This document shows, piece after piece, positions 1 to 5,412 of a stretch of DNA of 5,964 bases. Source of the DNA: an uncultured Ruminococcus sp. (GTDB lineage: Bacteria > Bacillota > Clostridia > Oscillospirales > Ruminococcaceae). A model generated the notes under the pieces. That model had not been told where the DNA came from and did no database searches. It saw nothing but the letters and a program-made list of their open reading frames with translations. Positions within the stretch are counted from its first letter, which is position 1, and each line of letters opens with the position of its first letter. Where the stretch lies: NCBI GenBank assembly GCA_947177715.1, contig CAMWVM010000108.1:1-5964 (forward strand). The letters are read 5' to 3'. Both the position numbers and the translations under genes were made by a program.

Positions 1-21
1 AATTGCTTTTCTGCAAAACTT

Positions 22-52
22 AAAGCGGTAACCCGTAAAGGGTTACCGCTTT
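22..52. terminator. Rho-independent terminator, probably bidirectional, after the GH2 gene
   Basis: A perfect 13-bp inverted repeat (22-34 with 40-52) encloses a 5-base loop. On the plus strand the stem is followed directly by a run of T (51-55), so it would stop a plus-strand transcript strongly. On the minus strand, where the GH2 gene ends (stop codon 56-54), the stem starts almost at the stop codon and is followed by a less pure T-rich tract. The layout fits a shared terminator between the GH2 gene and a possible convergent gene beyond the left edge; that neighbour is not visible. Confidence 0.9.
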
Positions 53-53
53 T

Positions 54-2777
54 TTAGTGTTCATACCTGTCTATATAACTCAAAAGCGAGTATATAAATT
101 GTCGTCCCTCAATGCTTTGTTTCAGCTTTTCTATATCGCAGTTGCATACAACAACCTGTCCTCCGTAACAGGAGTACTCATATAAAAGTCCCAAACGGTG
201 ATTGCGTTCAAAATTATCAATGGTCTGTATGATTATATTTTTATCTTCATGATCTTCATCCAAAATTTCCGAACATGAATTAGTCACTATTTCCCACCAC
301 TGTGGAGTGGTAAATTTCTCGCATAAAAATTGTGCCAGTGCAGGGTGATTATTTTGTATAAGCAACCCCATTGTGCCAATAGGTTCAGGCTTTCCCATGC
401 TTTGAGATATGCTTTTGAACATGGGATAGCACCAGAAATCTGTGCAGTAACAGCCTTGTATTGTATTTTTAACTTGTTGAGGATTGCGAATCAGGAGTAT
501 GCGTTTGCCATTTTTTAATGCTTCTTTTGCTTTATTGTTTAGCGATTCAAAAATATAAAATTGGTTGAAGTCAGGAAGTTCTATCTTTGGATAGACATAA
601 ATTTCATAATAATTTTCTATATTTAATTTATCCGATTTTAATGTTAGCTTTAGCTTTTTTGGTTTTGAACACGCCGGAAGAGAAACATTGATTTTACATA
701 TATCAAAGTAATTTTGTCCATTTGAAATATGAATCATTTCATGTCCGCAGTAGAGGAGATTCCCCTGTTCATCAGATATTCTCCATAATAAGTCCTTATA
801 TTCTTTTGTGCTTGCACCAAAGTATGTAAGGGAAATATCTGCGGAAAAGGTTTGATTTTCTTCATAGATAAATGAATCAAATTTCGCAGTTAAAACGGAG
901 TCGGAGCAAAAGCCACGCCAGACTTTTGCAGAAACTATGCCCTTGTTCTCCATAAATGCGTCTAAAATTCCCACAAGTGCCGTACCTTGTCCGCTGAAAT
1001 CCTGTATATCCAGAAGTTGAAAGCCTGCTATGCTTTTGGAACGGAAGGCTGCTTCAAGCTCTTGCTTATAGCACTGCGCAGCAAGCTGTCCAGAACAATA
1101 GAAAAAATCCTCAGACTGATTCAGCATTCCTTTTTCGGTCAAACGTTCACGAAAAGTTTCAAGGTTTTTTGCTTTAATTGAGCCAGTATATTTTTTAATT
1201 TCTTTAAAGTTTGGATAAGTTTCATATTGACCGATTTCGTGAGTTATAATGGGAATGTTGGGATAAAAATCATTATCGCTTTCCTGAGCCTTTACGGTTT
1301 TAACCCCTGTTTCGTATTGTATTTGGATTTCACTATCTATGGAGTTTTTTAAGCCTTTGTCGTATACAGCATTATCATAATCCGTATTTGCAGAAGGCTT
1401 TTGCGTTTGAACGTGACCTTGTGGAGCGTCGCACATAGCATATGAGCCTCTCAAAAGTCTTTCCTTTGAAAGCCTTACACCAACAAAAAAGTCGTCGTTT
1501 TCCAAAATGCAAGGACACCATTGAAAATTGTTTGAACCTTGAGTATAGAGGTGTCGATTATCAAATGTTTTGTATTTATCCAAAATCTCGTTTAACTTTT
1601 CTTTCGAGCCCCAAAGCTCATTTCCCAGTGACATCATGCAAAATGACGGGTGGTTTCCATAGGTTTTAAGTATTCGGAAGCCTTCATCAATTAGAAACTG
1701 CTGCTCCTCGGGATTGTGATTTTCTTCACCATCAACGGTTATCGTTCCCCAAAAGGGAAGTTCAGGCTGCAAATAAATTCCCAGCATATCGGCAGCTTCA
1801 AAGGCAGCCTCCGAAGGACAGCATGTATGAAAACGGTAGTGGTTTATTCCATAGCTTTTTGAAGTTTCCATTACTGCAAGCCACGAATCTATATCAGTTG
1901 GAGCAAAACCTGTTTTCGGGAAAATCATACCGTCATGCTTTCCTCGGAGAAAAACTTTTTTGCCATTGACAGAAAACTTGTCCCCGTCAGTTTGAAATTG
2001 CCGCAATCCAATGGTAATTTCGGTTTTGTCTTCGCCTATTGCAAGTGTAATTTTATAGAGATTAGGGTTGTGCTCGTCCCAAAGCAGAGCGTTTTCGCCC
2101 ATATTGTATACCGCATCCAAACGGTTCTCGGTATATTCAAAAACTTTAGGCTGAACGCAGTGTTTTATTTGCGTATTATAGCTTTGTGCTGAAACAGTAA
2201 CTTGTCCGCCGGAACTGCCAGTTGTATTGGCAGTAATCCTTATTGATTTGCTCTTAACATCGGGGAATATCATAATATCCTGTAAATGCTTTTCGGTATA
2301 AACCCTAAGCTCAATTTTTCCGGTGATACCGTTCCAATTTGTCTGGGTGTCGGGAGAAGTAAGATGACCTCCGGCGGTTTTATATCCTTTGTTTGAAACG
2401 CATATATCAAATCTATGACTGCCGTATGAAACAAAAGATGTGATATCATAAATGTGGGGAGCGCAAAGGTTCTCACAGCTTCCGATTTTAATTCCGTCAA
2501 TATAAAGCTGAGTTATTCTGGTGCGTTCAAGGAAAAGTAAAGTTTTGCAGTTGTTCAAGTCTTTAATATCTATGATTTTTGAAAACCATGCGTTCCCCTC
2601 AAATAAATAAGTGTCAGTAAGAAAACCAGTTTCATGCTTTGGGTTATATTCTCCCTTTTGAGCGTGAGAGGTGGTGTTGGGCAGTGTTATAGTATCATTT
2701 GGATTAGGCAATATTTCAGTACAGTACTTGTCAAGAAAAAGTCCCCATTCTCCGCTTAAATCTATAACCTTTTTCAT
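54..2777 (-). CDS. Glycoside hydrolase family 2 protein (beta-galactosidase/beta-glucuronidase-like), cytoplasmic, exact substrate unknown
   Basis: This 907-residue protein has the GH2 domain order: N-terminal sugar-binding jelly roll (about 1-160, with NWNGITG at 147-153), an Ig-like domain (about 163-262), a TIM barrel (about 265-625), a beta-rich region (about 625-730) and a C-terminal alpha/beta domain resembling the glutamine-amidotransferase-like domain of some GH2/GH42-type enzymes (about 738-905). The predicted acid/base is Glu387 in SLGNELWG, and the predicted nucleophile is Glu514 in ITHEIGQYE. Other GH2 signatures are FLRGKHDG (276-283), YRFHTCCP (314-321) and QPELPFWG (337-344). 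GH2 enzymes cleave terminal beta-linked sugars with retention of configuration. There is no signal peptide, so it probably acts on imported oligosaccharides. The ATG start has AAAGGGG (2792-2786) 8 nt upstream. It lies 21 bp after the ATPase gene and is probably cotranscribed with it. Family assignment is firm; substrate is not readable from the sequence. Confidence 0.93.
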   Translation of the reverse strand: MKKVIDLSGEWGLFLDKYCTEILPNPNDTITLPNTTSHAQKGEYNPKHETGFLTDTYLFEGNAWFSKIIDIKDLNNCKTLLFLERTRITQLYIDGIKIGSCENLCAPHIYDITSFVSYGSHRFDICVSNKGYKTAGGHLTSPDTQTNWNGITGKIELRVYTEKHLQDIMIFPDVKSKSIRITANTTGSSGGQVTVSAQSYNTQIKHCVQPKVFEYTENRLDAVYNMGENALLWDEHNPNLYKITLAIGEDKTEITIGLRQFQTDGDKFSVNGKKVFLRGKHDGMIFPKTGFAPTDIDSWLAVMETSKSYGINHYRFHTCCPSEAAFEAADMLGIYLQPELPFWGTITVDGEENHNPEEQQFLIDEGFRILKTYGNHPSFCMMSLGNELWGSKEKLNEILDKYKTFDNRHLYTQGSNNFQWCPCILENDDFFVGVRLSKERLLRGSYAMCDAPQGHVQTQKPSANTDYDNAVYDKGLKNSIDSEIQIQYETGVKTVKAQESDNDFYPNIPIITHEIGQYETYPNFKEIKKYTGSIKAKNLETFRERLTEKGMLNQSEDFFYCSGQLAAQCYKQELEAAFRSKSIAGFQLLDIQDFSGQGTALVGILDAFMENKGIVSAKVWRGFCSDSVLTAKFDSFIYEENQTFSADISLTYFGASTKEYKDLLWRISDEQGNLLYCGHEMIHISNGQNYFDICKINVSLPACSKPKKLKLTLKSDKLNIENYYEIYVYPKIELPDFNQFYIFESLNNKAKEALKNGKRILLIRNPQQVKNTIQGCYCTDFWCYPMFKSISQSMGKPEPIGTMGLLIQNNHPALAQFLCEKFTTPQWWEIVTNSCSEILDEDHEDKNIIIQTIDNFERNHRLGLLYEYSCYGGQVVVCNCDIEKLKQSIEGRQFIYSLLSYIDRYEH

Positions 2778-2785
2778 TTTAACAT

Positions 2786-2792
2786 CCCCTTT
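2786..2792 (-). promoter_or_regulatory. Ribosome binding site of the GH2 gene
   Basis: AAAGGGG on the minus strand ends 8 nt before the ATG at 2777-2775. It sits wholly inside the 21-bp gap after the stop codon of the ATPase gene, so the GH2 gene has its own translation start within the same likely transcript. No promoter fits in this gap. An ATG overlapping the end of the site is out of frame and stops after three codons, so it is not used as the start. Confidence 0.8.
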
Positions 2793-2798
2793 GAGGTT

Positions 2799-3869
2799 TT
2801 ATTTTCTTCGTTCTTTTATCTCATTAAAAATAGTTTCGGTAATTTCATTTATCTTGTCAAAGTCCATAGCGTCAATATAGTATTTTTCAATTTCATCATG
2901 AATGACTTTGGCATTGTCCAGAGTATCTGCGGTTTCCTTGCACAAATTTGCACAGGTGGTTTTGTTCAGCTTAAGACGCACTTTTTTCTGTGCAATGGTT
3001 TTCTTATCGTAAAATCTTGCAGCATTTATTATTTTGCCGCTTTCGGGAGAAATATTTGTCATTGGATTTGCTCCAACTATTGCAATTCCCATTTCGGGAA
3101 TAAGCATATGCTCATAGCTTTCACAGTTAAGAAGCTGACAAGGACAGCAAATAACGTCGAAGTTTCTTGCAGTCGCTTCTGCGGCAACAGATTTCAGGAT
3201 GAAATCCGATGCTGCAAAATAGTCGTCTTTTAAATAGTATATATCAAAATAATCCTCTAAAGTTTCGGTAAAGGTCATATACCCATATCGTGTGAGAGCT
3301 GAAAGCTGAAGTAATTCAGTTTTACCTGTGCCATTTCCTCTTTTTGTAAGTATCTTCTTTTTAAATCGTCCAATAAACGATTCTGCCTTTTTATATAACA
3401 TGCTATCGAAGCCTATGTGATAGGTGTCCGAAAATATATTTGAAAGTGCCGCAGTAAATCTCTTTGCTCTGTCAAGAGCTGACCTGTTTGCTTTTACAGC
3501 GCTGATGATCTGTTCTTTGTTTTCCATTAGCTTTTTGCTGTTCCAATGGTCACCGAGATTGATTATTTTCTGATTTACTCCCGGGACAATCGGATCAAAA
3601 ACATGAGGCGATGTGCCATCGACGATAGCAACTCCCGATTCAGTCAGAACAACAGCGTCAAGGGAATCGGGGTCTGACGAACAGTGATATCTGACAACAT
3701 GCTCGTAATTTTCAAATTCATTGGCAACTTTTTTCATCAGCGAAGATTTTCCTGTTCCTGCGCCGCCTTTTAAAATATAGGTAAAGATTCCTTCATCTTT
3801 AATGACATTGTCAAAGGTTGTGTGAAAGCCTTGTGCGGTGGATGAGCCTAAGAAATAAGTTTCCGACAT
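2799..3869 (-). CDS. PRK06851-type P-loop ATPase with duplicated domains, function unknown
   Basis: The protein has 356 residues from the ATG at 3869-3867. An in-frame GTG three codons upstream (3878-3876) overlaps the Shine-Dalgarno AGGAG (3882-3878) and is rejected; ATG lies 8 nt from that site. Residues 35-42 (GGAGTGKS) form a Walker A motif for nucleotide binding. Family signatures follow: YHCSSDPDSLD (61-71), VDGTSPHVFDP (83-93) and INLGDHW (103-109). The two halves are tandem copies: 31-85 aligns by eye with about 211-265, including the C-terminal HMLIPEMGIAIV (254-265). Both halves end in a helical segment rich in Lys and Glu. In the second copy the P-loop position (about 215-222, DDYFAASD) has lost the Gly-Lys-Ser residues. 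The family (about 360 aa, cytoplasmic, often labelled ATPase or nucleotide kinase) has no established role as far as I know. It is the first gene of a likely operon with the GH2 gene. Confidence 0.85.
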   Translation of the reverse strand: MSETYFLGSSTAQGFHTTFDNVIKDEGIFTYILKGGAGTGKSSLMKKVANEFENYEHVVRYHCSSDPDSLDAVVLTESGVAIVDGTSPHVFDPIVPGVNQKIINLGDHWNSKKLMENKEQIISAVKANRSALDRAKRFTAALSNIFSDTYHIGFDSMLYKKAESFIGRFKKKILTKRGNGTGKTELLQLSALTRYGYMTFTETLEDYFDIYYLKDDYFAASDFILKSVAAEATARNFDVICCPCQLLNCESYEHMLIPEMGIAIVGANPMTNISPESGKIINAARFYDKKTIAQKKVRLKLNKTTCANLCKETADTLDNAKVIHDEIEKYYIDAMDFDKINEITETIFNEIKERRK

Positions 3870-3877
3870 AATAATCA

Positions 3878-3882
3878 CTCCT
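3878..3882 (-). promoter_or_regulatory. Ribosome binding site that decides the ATPase start
   Basis: AGGAG on the minus strand is followed by 8 nt and then the ATG at 3869-3867. The longest reading frame would start at a GTG whose first base lies inside this site, which leaves it no room for its own ribosome contact. The site therefore supports the shorter protein beginning MSETYF. Confidence 0.85.
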
Positions 3883-3889
3883 AATCAAT

Positions 3890-3904
3890 AGGGGTATCTC
3901 CCCT
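3890..3904 (-). other. Short hairpin in the 5' leader of the ATPase mRNA
   Basis: A 5-bp, G:C-rich inverted repeat (AGGGG, 5-base loop, CCCCT) lies between the predicted transcription start (about 3912) and the ribosome binding site (3882-3878). It would form in the first 25 or so bases of the transcript. It has no following T run, so it is not a terminator. It may stabilise the 5' end of the mRNA or tune access to the start. The function is inference from position only. Confidence 0.4.
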
Positions 3905-3918
3905 TTGTTTGATATATT

Positions 3919-3946
3919 ATTATGCAAAATACTTATTATCTGTTAA
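3919..3946 (-). promoter_or_regulatory. Likely sigma-A-type promoter for the ATPase-GH2 unit
   Basis: On the minus strand a -35 box TTAACA (3946-3941) is separated by 16 bp from a -10 box CATAAT (3924-3919); each differs from consensus at one base. The predicted start of transcription is near 3912, giving a leader of about 43 nt before the ATG at 3869. The -35 box overlaps the T run of the preceding terminator. No operator palindrome stands out around it. Confidence 0.6.
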
Positions 3947-3983
3947 AAATACTCCGCTTGTAAGAAAAAATACAAAGCGGAGT
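3944..3983 (-). terminator. Rho-independent terminator after the M15 peptidase gene
   Basis: A 9-bp perfect stem pairs 3951-3959 with 3975-3983 (ACTCCGCTT with AAGCGGAGT) and can be extended by GTA/TAC with a single bulged base. On the minus strand it is followed by ATTTTTA (3950-3944). It begins 7 bp after the peptidase stop codon (3992-3990). A T run also flanks the plus-strand side, so it could work in both directions. Confidence 0.85.
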
Positions 3984-3989
3984 GATTTT

Positions 3990-5210
3990 TTATCGTGAAG
4001 CGTTGTCTGAACTGTCGGATTTTGAGCTGTTAGTTTTAGATGAATCGGATTTTTGTGACGAGTCAGACTTTGAAGATTTATTATCTGATGAAGCCGGTTT
4101 GCTTTCATCATTCTTTGAAGATTCGGTTTTGGATTCTGATTTGCTGTCTTCAGTTTTGCTGCTGTCATTAGAGTTATCAGTGCTTGAGTCAAAAACTGAG
4201 CTTGAGTCTGTTTTCAGCAAATTAGAATTATCCTCGGTGATAATCCATATAATGTATCCGTCCTTGTTGTTGCCGGAGTATTCATATGGATATTCGGTAT
4301 CGTTTTCTTTGAGAGGTATAGGAAGATTTGTTGTTTTTGCGTTATCAGCTGCTACATAATAAACCGCATAAGTCAGCTTTTCGTCACTCTCAAAAATTAA
4401 CGGCTTTTCAAAGCTGTAACCTTTGATATAATCAATATATTCTTCAAGGCAAAGATTATTTTTTTTCATGATTTCAGCATTAGGTTTTCCTACATATCTG
4501 AAATGATTAGTTTGTGCTTTAACTCCGGTCACATCAGCCTTTTCTTCTGTATATCTCTGAACAATTCCATATTTGTGGCAATTTTCAAGAATCCATTTAT
4601 ATTTGCCCTCTCCTGTAAAATCAGGATATGAGCCTGTGTCAGCAGTGTAAGTGTTAAGGTCGAAAGCATAACCTGTTTCATGCTCTTTGCTGTATTCTGT
4701 AATATTAGTATTATTTTCTTCAGACTTCTCACTGTCGGCGTTTGCACTGTAGTATATGGTATTTACGATTACGTTAGACAGCTTTGTTTTGCTGTAGAAA
4801 TCACTCATCATAGAGTTGAGAGCTTCAAGTAAAGCCTCCTCGCCCTTAACGTCAGTGCTGCTTGCAGACATGATTTGTTCTTCTGATTTGTTGAACAAAT
4901 AATTATATACTCCTACAAGGTTTGCGGGAGTTCCACCCGTGTATTTGTTTTTAGAATCAATAAGGGTTAAAACGCCTTTTCCTAAAGCGTCTTCATTTTT
5001 TATGCTTATGTATCTGAAATTGCTTGTAAGCTGGTTTTTCTCTGTTGTGCTTGAGCTTTCATTTTCGGCAATGGAGGAAGATGAGTCCTTTGTTTTTGAA
5101 GAGCCGTTTTTAGAGCAAGCTGTGGAAATTGAGAGAAGAATCAGCAGTATTATTGCCATAGCAATAGCTATATTTTTATATTTATATCGTCGAACAGTTT
5201 TAACCGCCAC
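3990..5210 (-). CDS. VanY/LdcB-like M15B D,D- or L,D-carboxypeptidase family protein, probable lipoprotein, with Ser-rich tail
   Basis: This 406-residue protein starts at GTG (5210-5208), with AAAGGA (5225-5220) 9 nt upstream. A basic N-terminus (residues 1-12) and a hydrophobic stretch (14-28) lead to Cys32 in ISTAC. That suggests a lipoprotein, although Ser rather than Leu at -3 is a weak lipobox; a plain membrane anchor is the alternative. A Ser-rich linker (33-60) precedes the M15B domain (about 62-250). Zinc ligands fit His177 and Asp184 in SKEHETGYAFD and His236 in NHFRYVG. The catalytic Glu normally three residues before the last His is Gln233 here. Residues 255-325 form an accessory module (LEEYIDYIKGYSF onward) that I recall after clostridial VanY domains. 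Residues 335-406 are a Ser/Asp/Lys tail. The family trims peptidoglycan stem peptides outside the membrane. The gene is monocistronic, between its own promoter and terminator; there is no vancomycin-resistance cluster here. Confidence 0.88.
   Translation of the reverse strand: MAVKTVRRYKYKNIAIAMAIILLILLSISTACSKNGSSKTKDSSSSIAENESSSTTEKNQLTSNFRYISIKNEDALGKGVLTLIDSKNKYTGGTPANLVGVYNYLFNKSEEQIMSASSTDVKGEEALLEALNSMMSDFYSKTKLSNVIVNTIYYSANADSEKSEENNTNITEYSKEHETGYAFDLNTYTADTGSYPDFTGEGKYKWILENCHKYGIVQRYTEEKADVTGVKAQTNHFRYVGKPNAEIMKKNNLCLEEYIDYIKGYSFEKPLIFESDEKLTYAVYYVAADNAKTTNLPIPLKENDTEYPYEYSGNNKDGYIIWIITEDNSNLLKTDSSSVFDSSTDNSNDSSKTEDSKSESKTESSKNDESKPASSDNKSSKSDSSQKSDSSKTNSSKSDSSDNASR
3993..4208 (-). 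repeat. Degenerate low-complexity repeat coding the Ser/Asp/Lys tail
   Basis: The last 72 codons of the peptidase gene encode 30 Ser, 11 Asp and 10 Lys residues. From residue 351 the Lys residues recur at intervals of about five (352, 357, 361, 366, 371, then less regularly to 397), giving a loose pentapeptide pattern such as SKTED, SKSES, KTESS. The DNA copies are diverged rather than identical. The tail has no LPXTG sorting motif and no hydrophobic end. Such tails are usually disordered and can act as wall-spanning or glycosylated linkers. Confidence 0.75.
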
Positions 5211-5219
5211 TGTTTATCA

Positions 5220-5225
5220 TCCTTT
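5220..5225 (-). promoter_or_regulatory. Ribosome binding site of the M15 peptidase gene
   Basis: AAAGGA on the minus strand lies 9 nt upstream of the GTG at 5210-5208 and supports that non-ATG start. The residues that follow (basic, then hydrophobic) form a complete secretion signal, which a later start would destroy. An ATG overlapping the end of this site is out of frame and runs into a stop after six codons. Confidence 0.75.
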
Positions 5226-5245
5226 CTTTTTAATTTAATTAATTT

Positions 5246-5274
5246 ATTATAACATATATTTTTACTCATGTGAA
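5246..5274 (-). promoter_or_regulatory. Extended -10 sigma-A-type promoter for the M15 peptidase gene
   Basis: On the minus strand TTCACA (5274-5269) is followed after exactly 17 bp by a perfect TATAAT (5251-5246), which is preceded by TGT (TGn, an extended -10). The predicted transcription start is near 5239, about 29 nt upstream of the GTG, leaving room for the ribosome site at 5225-5220 and little else. It is the strongest promoter-like sequence in the window and suggests constitutive vegetative expression. Confidence 0.8.
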
Positions 5275-5319
5275 CAGAAGTCATAAATTATTATTCTATA
5301 TTCGTGAAATTATACAAAT

Positions 5320-5363
5320 AACAACAATGCTTTTTTAGCATTCCTACAAATTTTTAGGTTGTT
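5320..5363. other. Nested inverted repeats downstream of dprA, possible weak terminator
   Basis: Two small hairpins lie side by side: AATGCT/AGCATT (5326-5331 with 5337-5342, loop of five T) and CCTA/TAGG (5343-5346 with 5355-5358). They are enclosed by an outer pairing AACAA/TTGTT (5320-5324 with 5359-5363), so a small three-way junction can be drawn. It lies about 50 bp past the dprA stop codon. On the minus strand it is followed by GTTGTTATTTG, only partly T-rich. It may end the dprA transcript, but its stems are AT-rich and short, so chance pairing is possible. Confidence 0.35.
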
Positions 5364-5412
5364 TCTAATTATCGCAACTGGGCATAAAATGTATATTGTT
5401 AGATTTAGCGTA

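Noticed and set aside
330..2192. Several short plus-strand open frames and one minus-strand frame opposite or inside the GH2 gene.
   Set aside because: They overlap a strongly supported 907-codon gene, have no recognisable motifs and look like shadow frames.
3309..3345. A second Walker-A-like string (GNGTGKT, residues 178-184) in the ATPase.
   Set aside because: It lacks the leading Gly (Arg177 instead), and by the internal duplication it falls in the linker before copy 2, where relatives have a non-P-loop segment. The true P-loop position of copy 2 is about 30 residues later.
3867..3878. GTG start at 3878 giving a three-residue longer ATPase.
   Set aside because: The GTG overlaps the AGGAG ribosome site; the ATG at 3869 has ideal 8-nt spacing.
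3982..4359. Plus-strand open frame of 125 codons rich in Ser, Glu, Asp and Leu.
   Set aside because: It is the antisense of the Ser-rich repeat tail, whose codon bias keeps the opposite strand open; no ribosome site or family resemblance was seen.
3990..5210. Vancomycin-resistance vanY in a van cluster.
   Set aside because: The domain is VanY-like, but there are no vanR/S, vanH, ligase or vanX genes nearby and the usual catalytic Glu is absent, so a housekeeping wall role or pseudoenzyme is more likely.
5309..5314. A second TATAAT on the minus strand upstream of the peptidase gene.
   Set aside because: No acceptable -35 box lies 16-18 bp upstream and there is no TGn extension; the promoter at 5274-5246 is far better.
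5281..5412. Remains of a dprA C-terminal winged-helix domain after the stop codon.
   Set aside because: The sequence after the stop is AT-rich and broken by stops in all minus-strand frames, with no helix-turn-helix-like residues.
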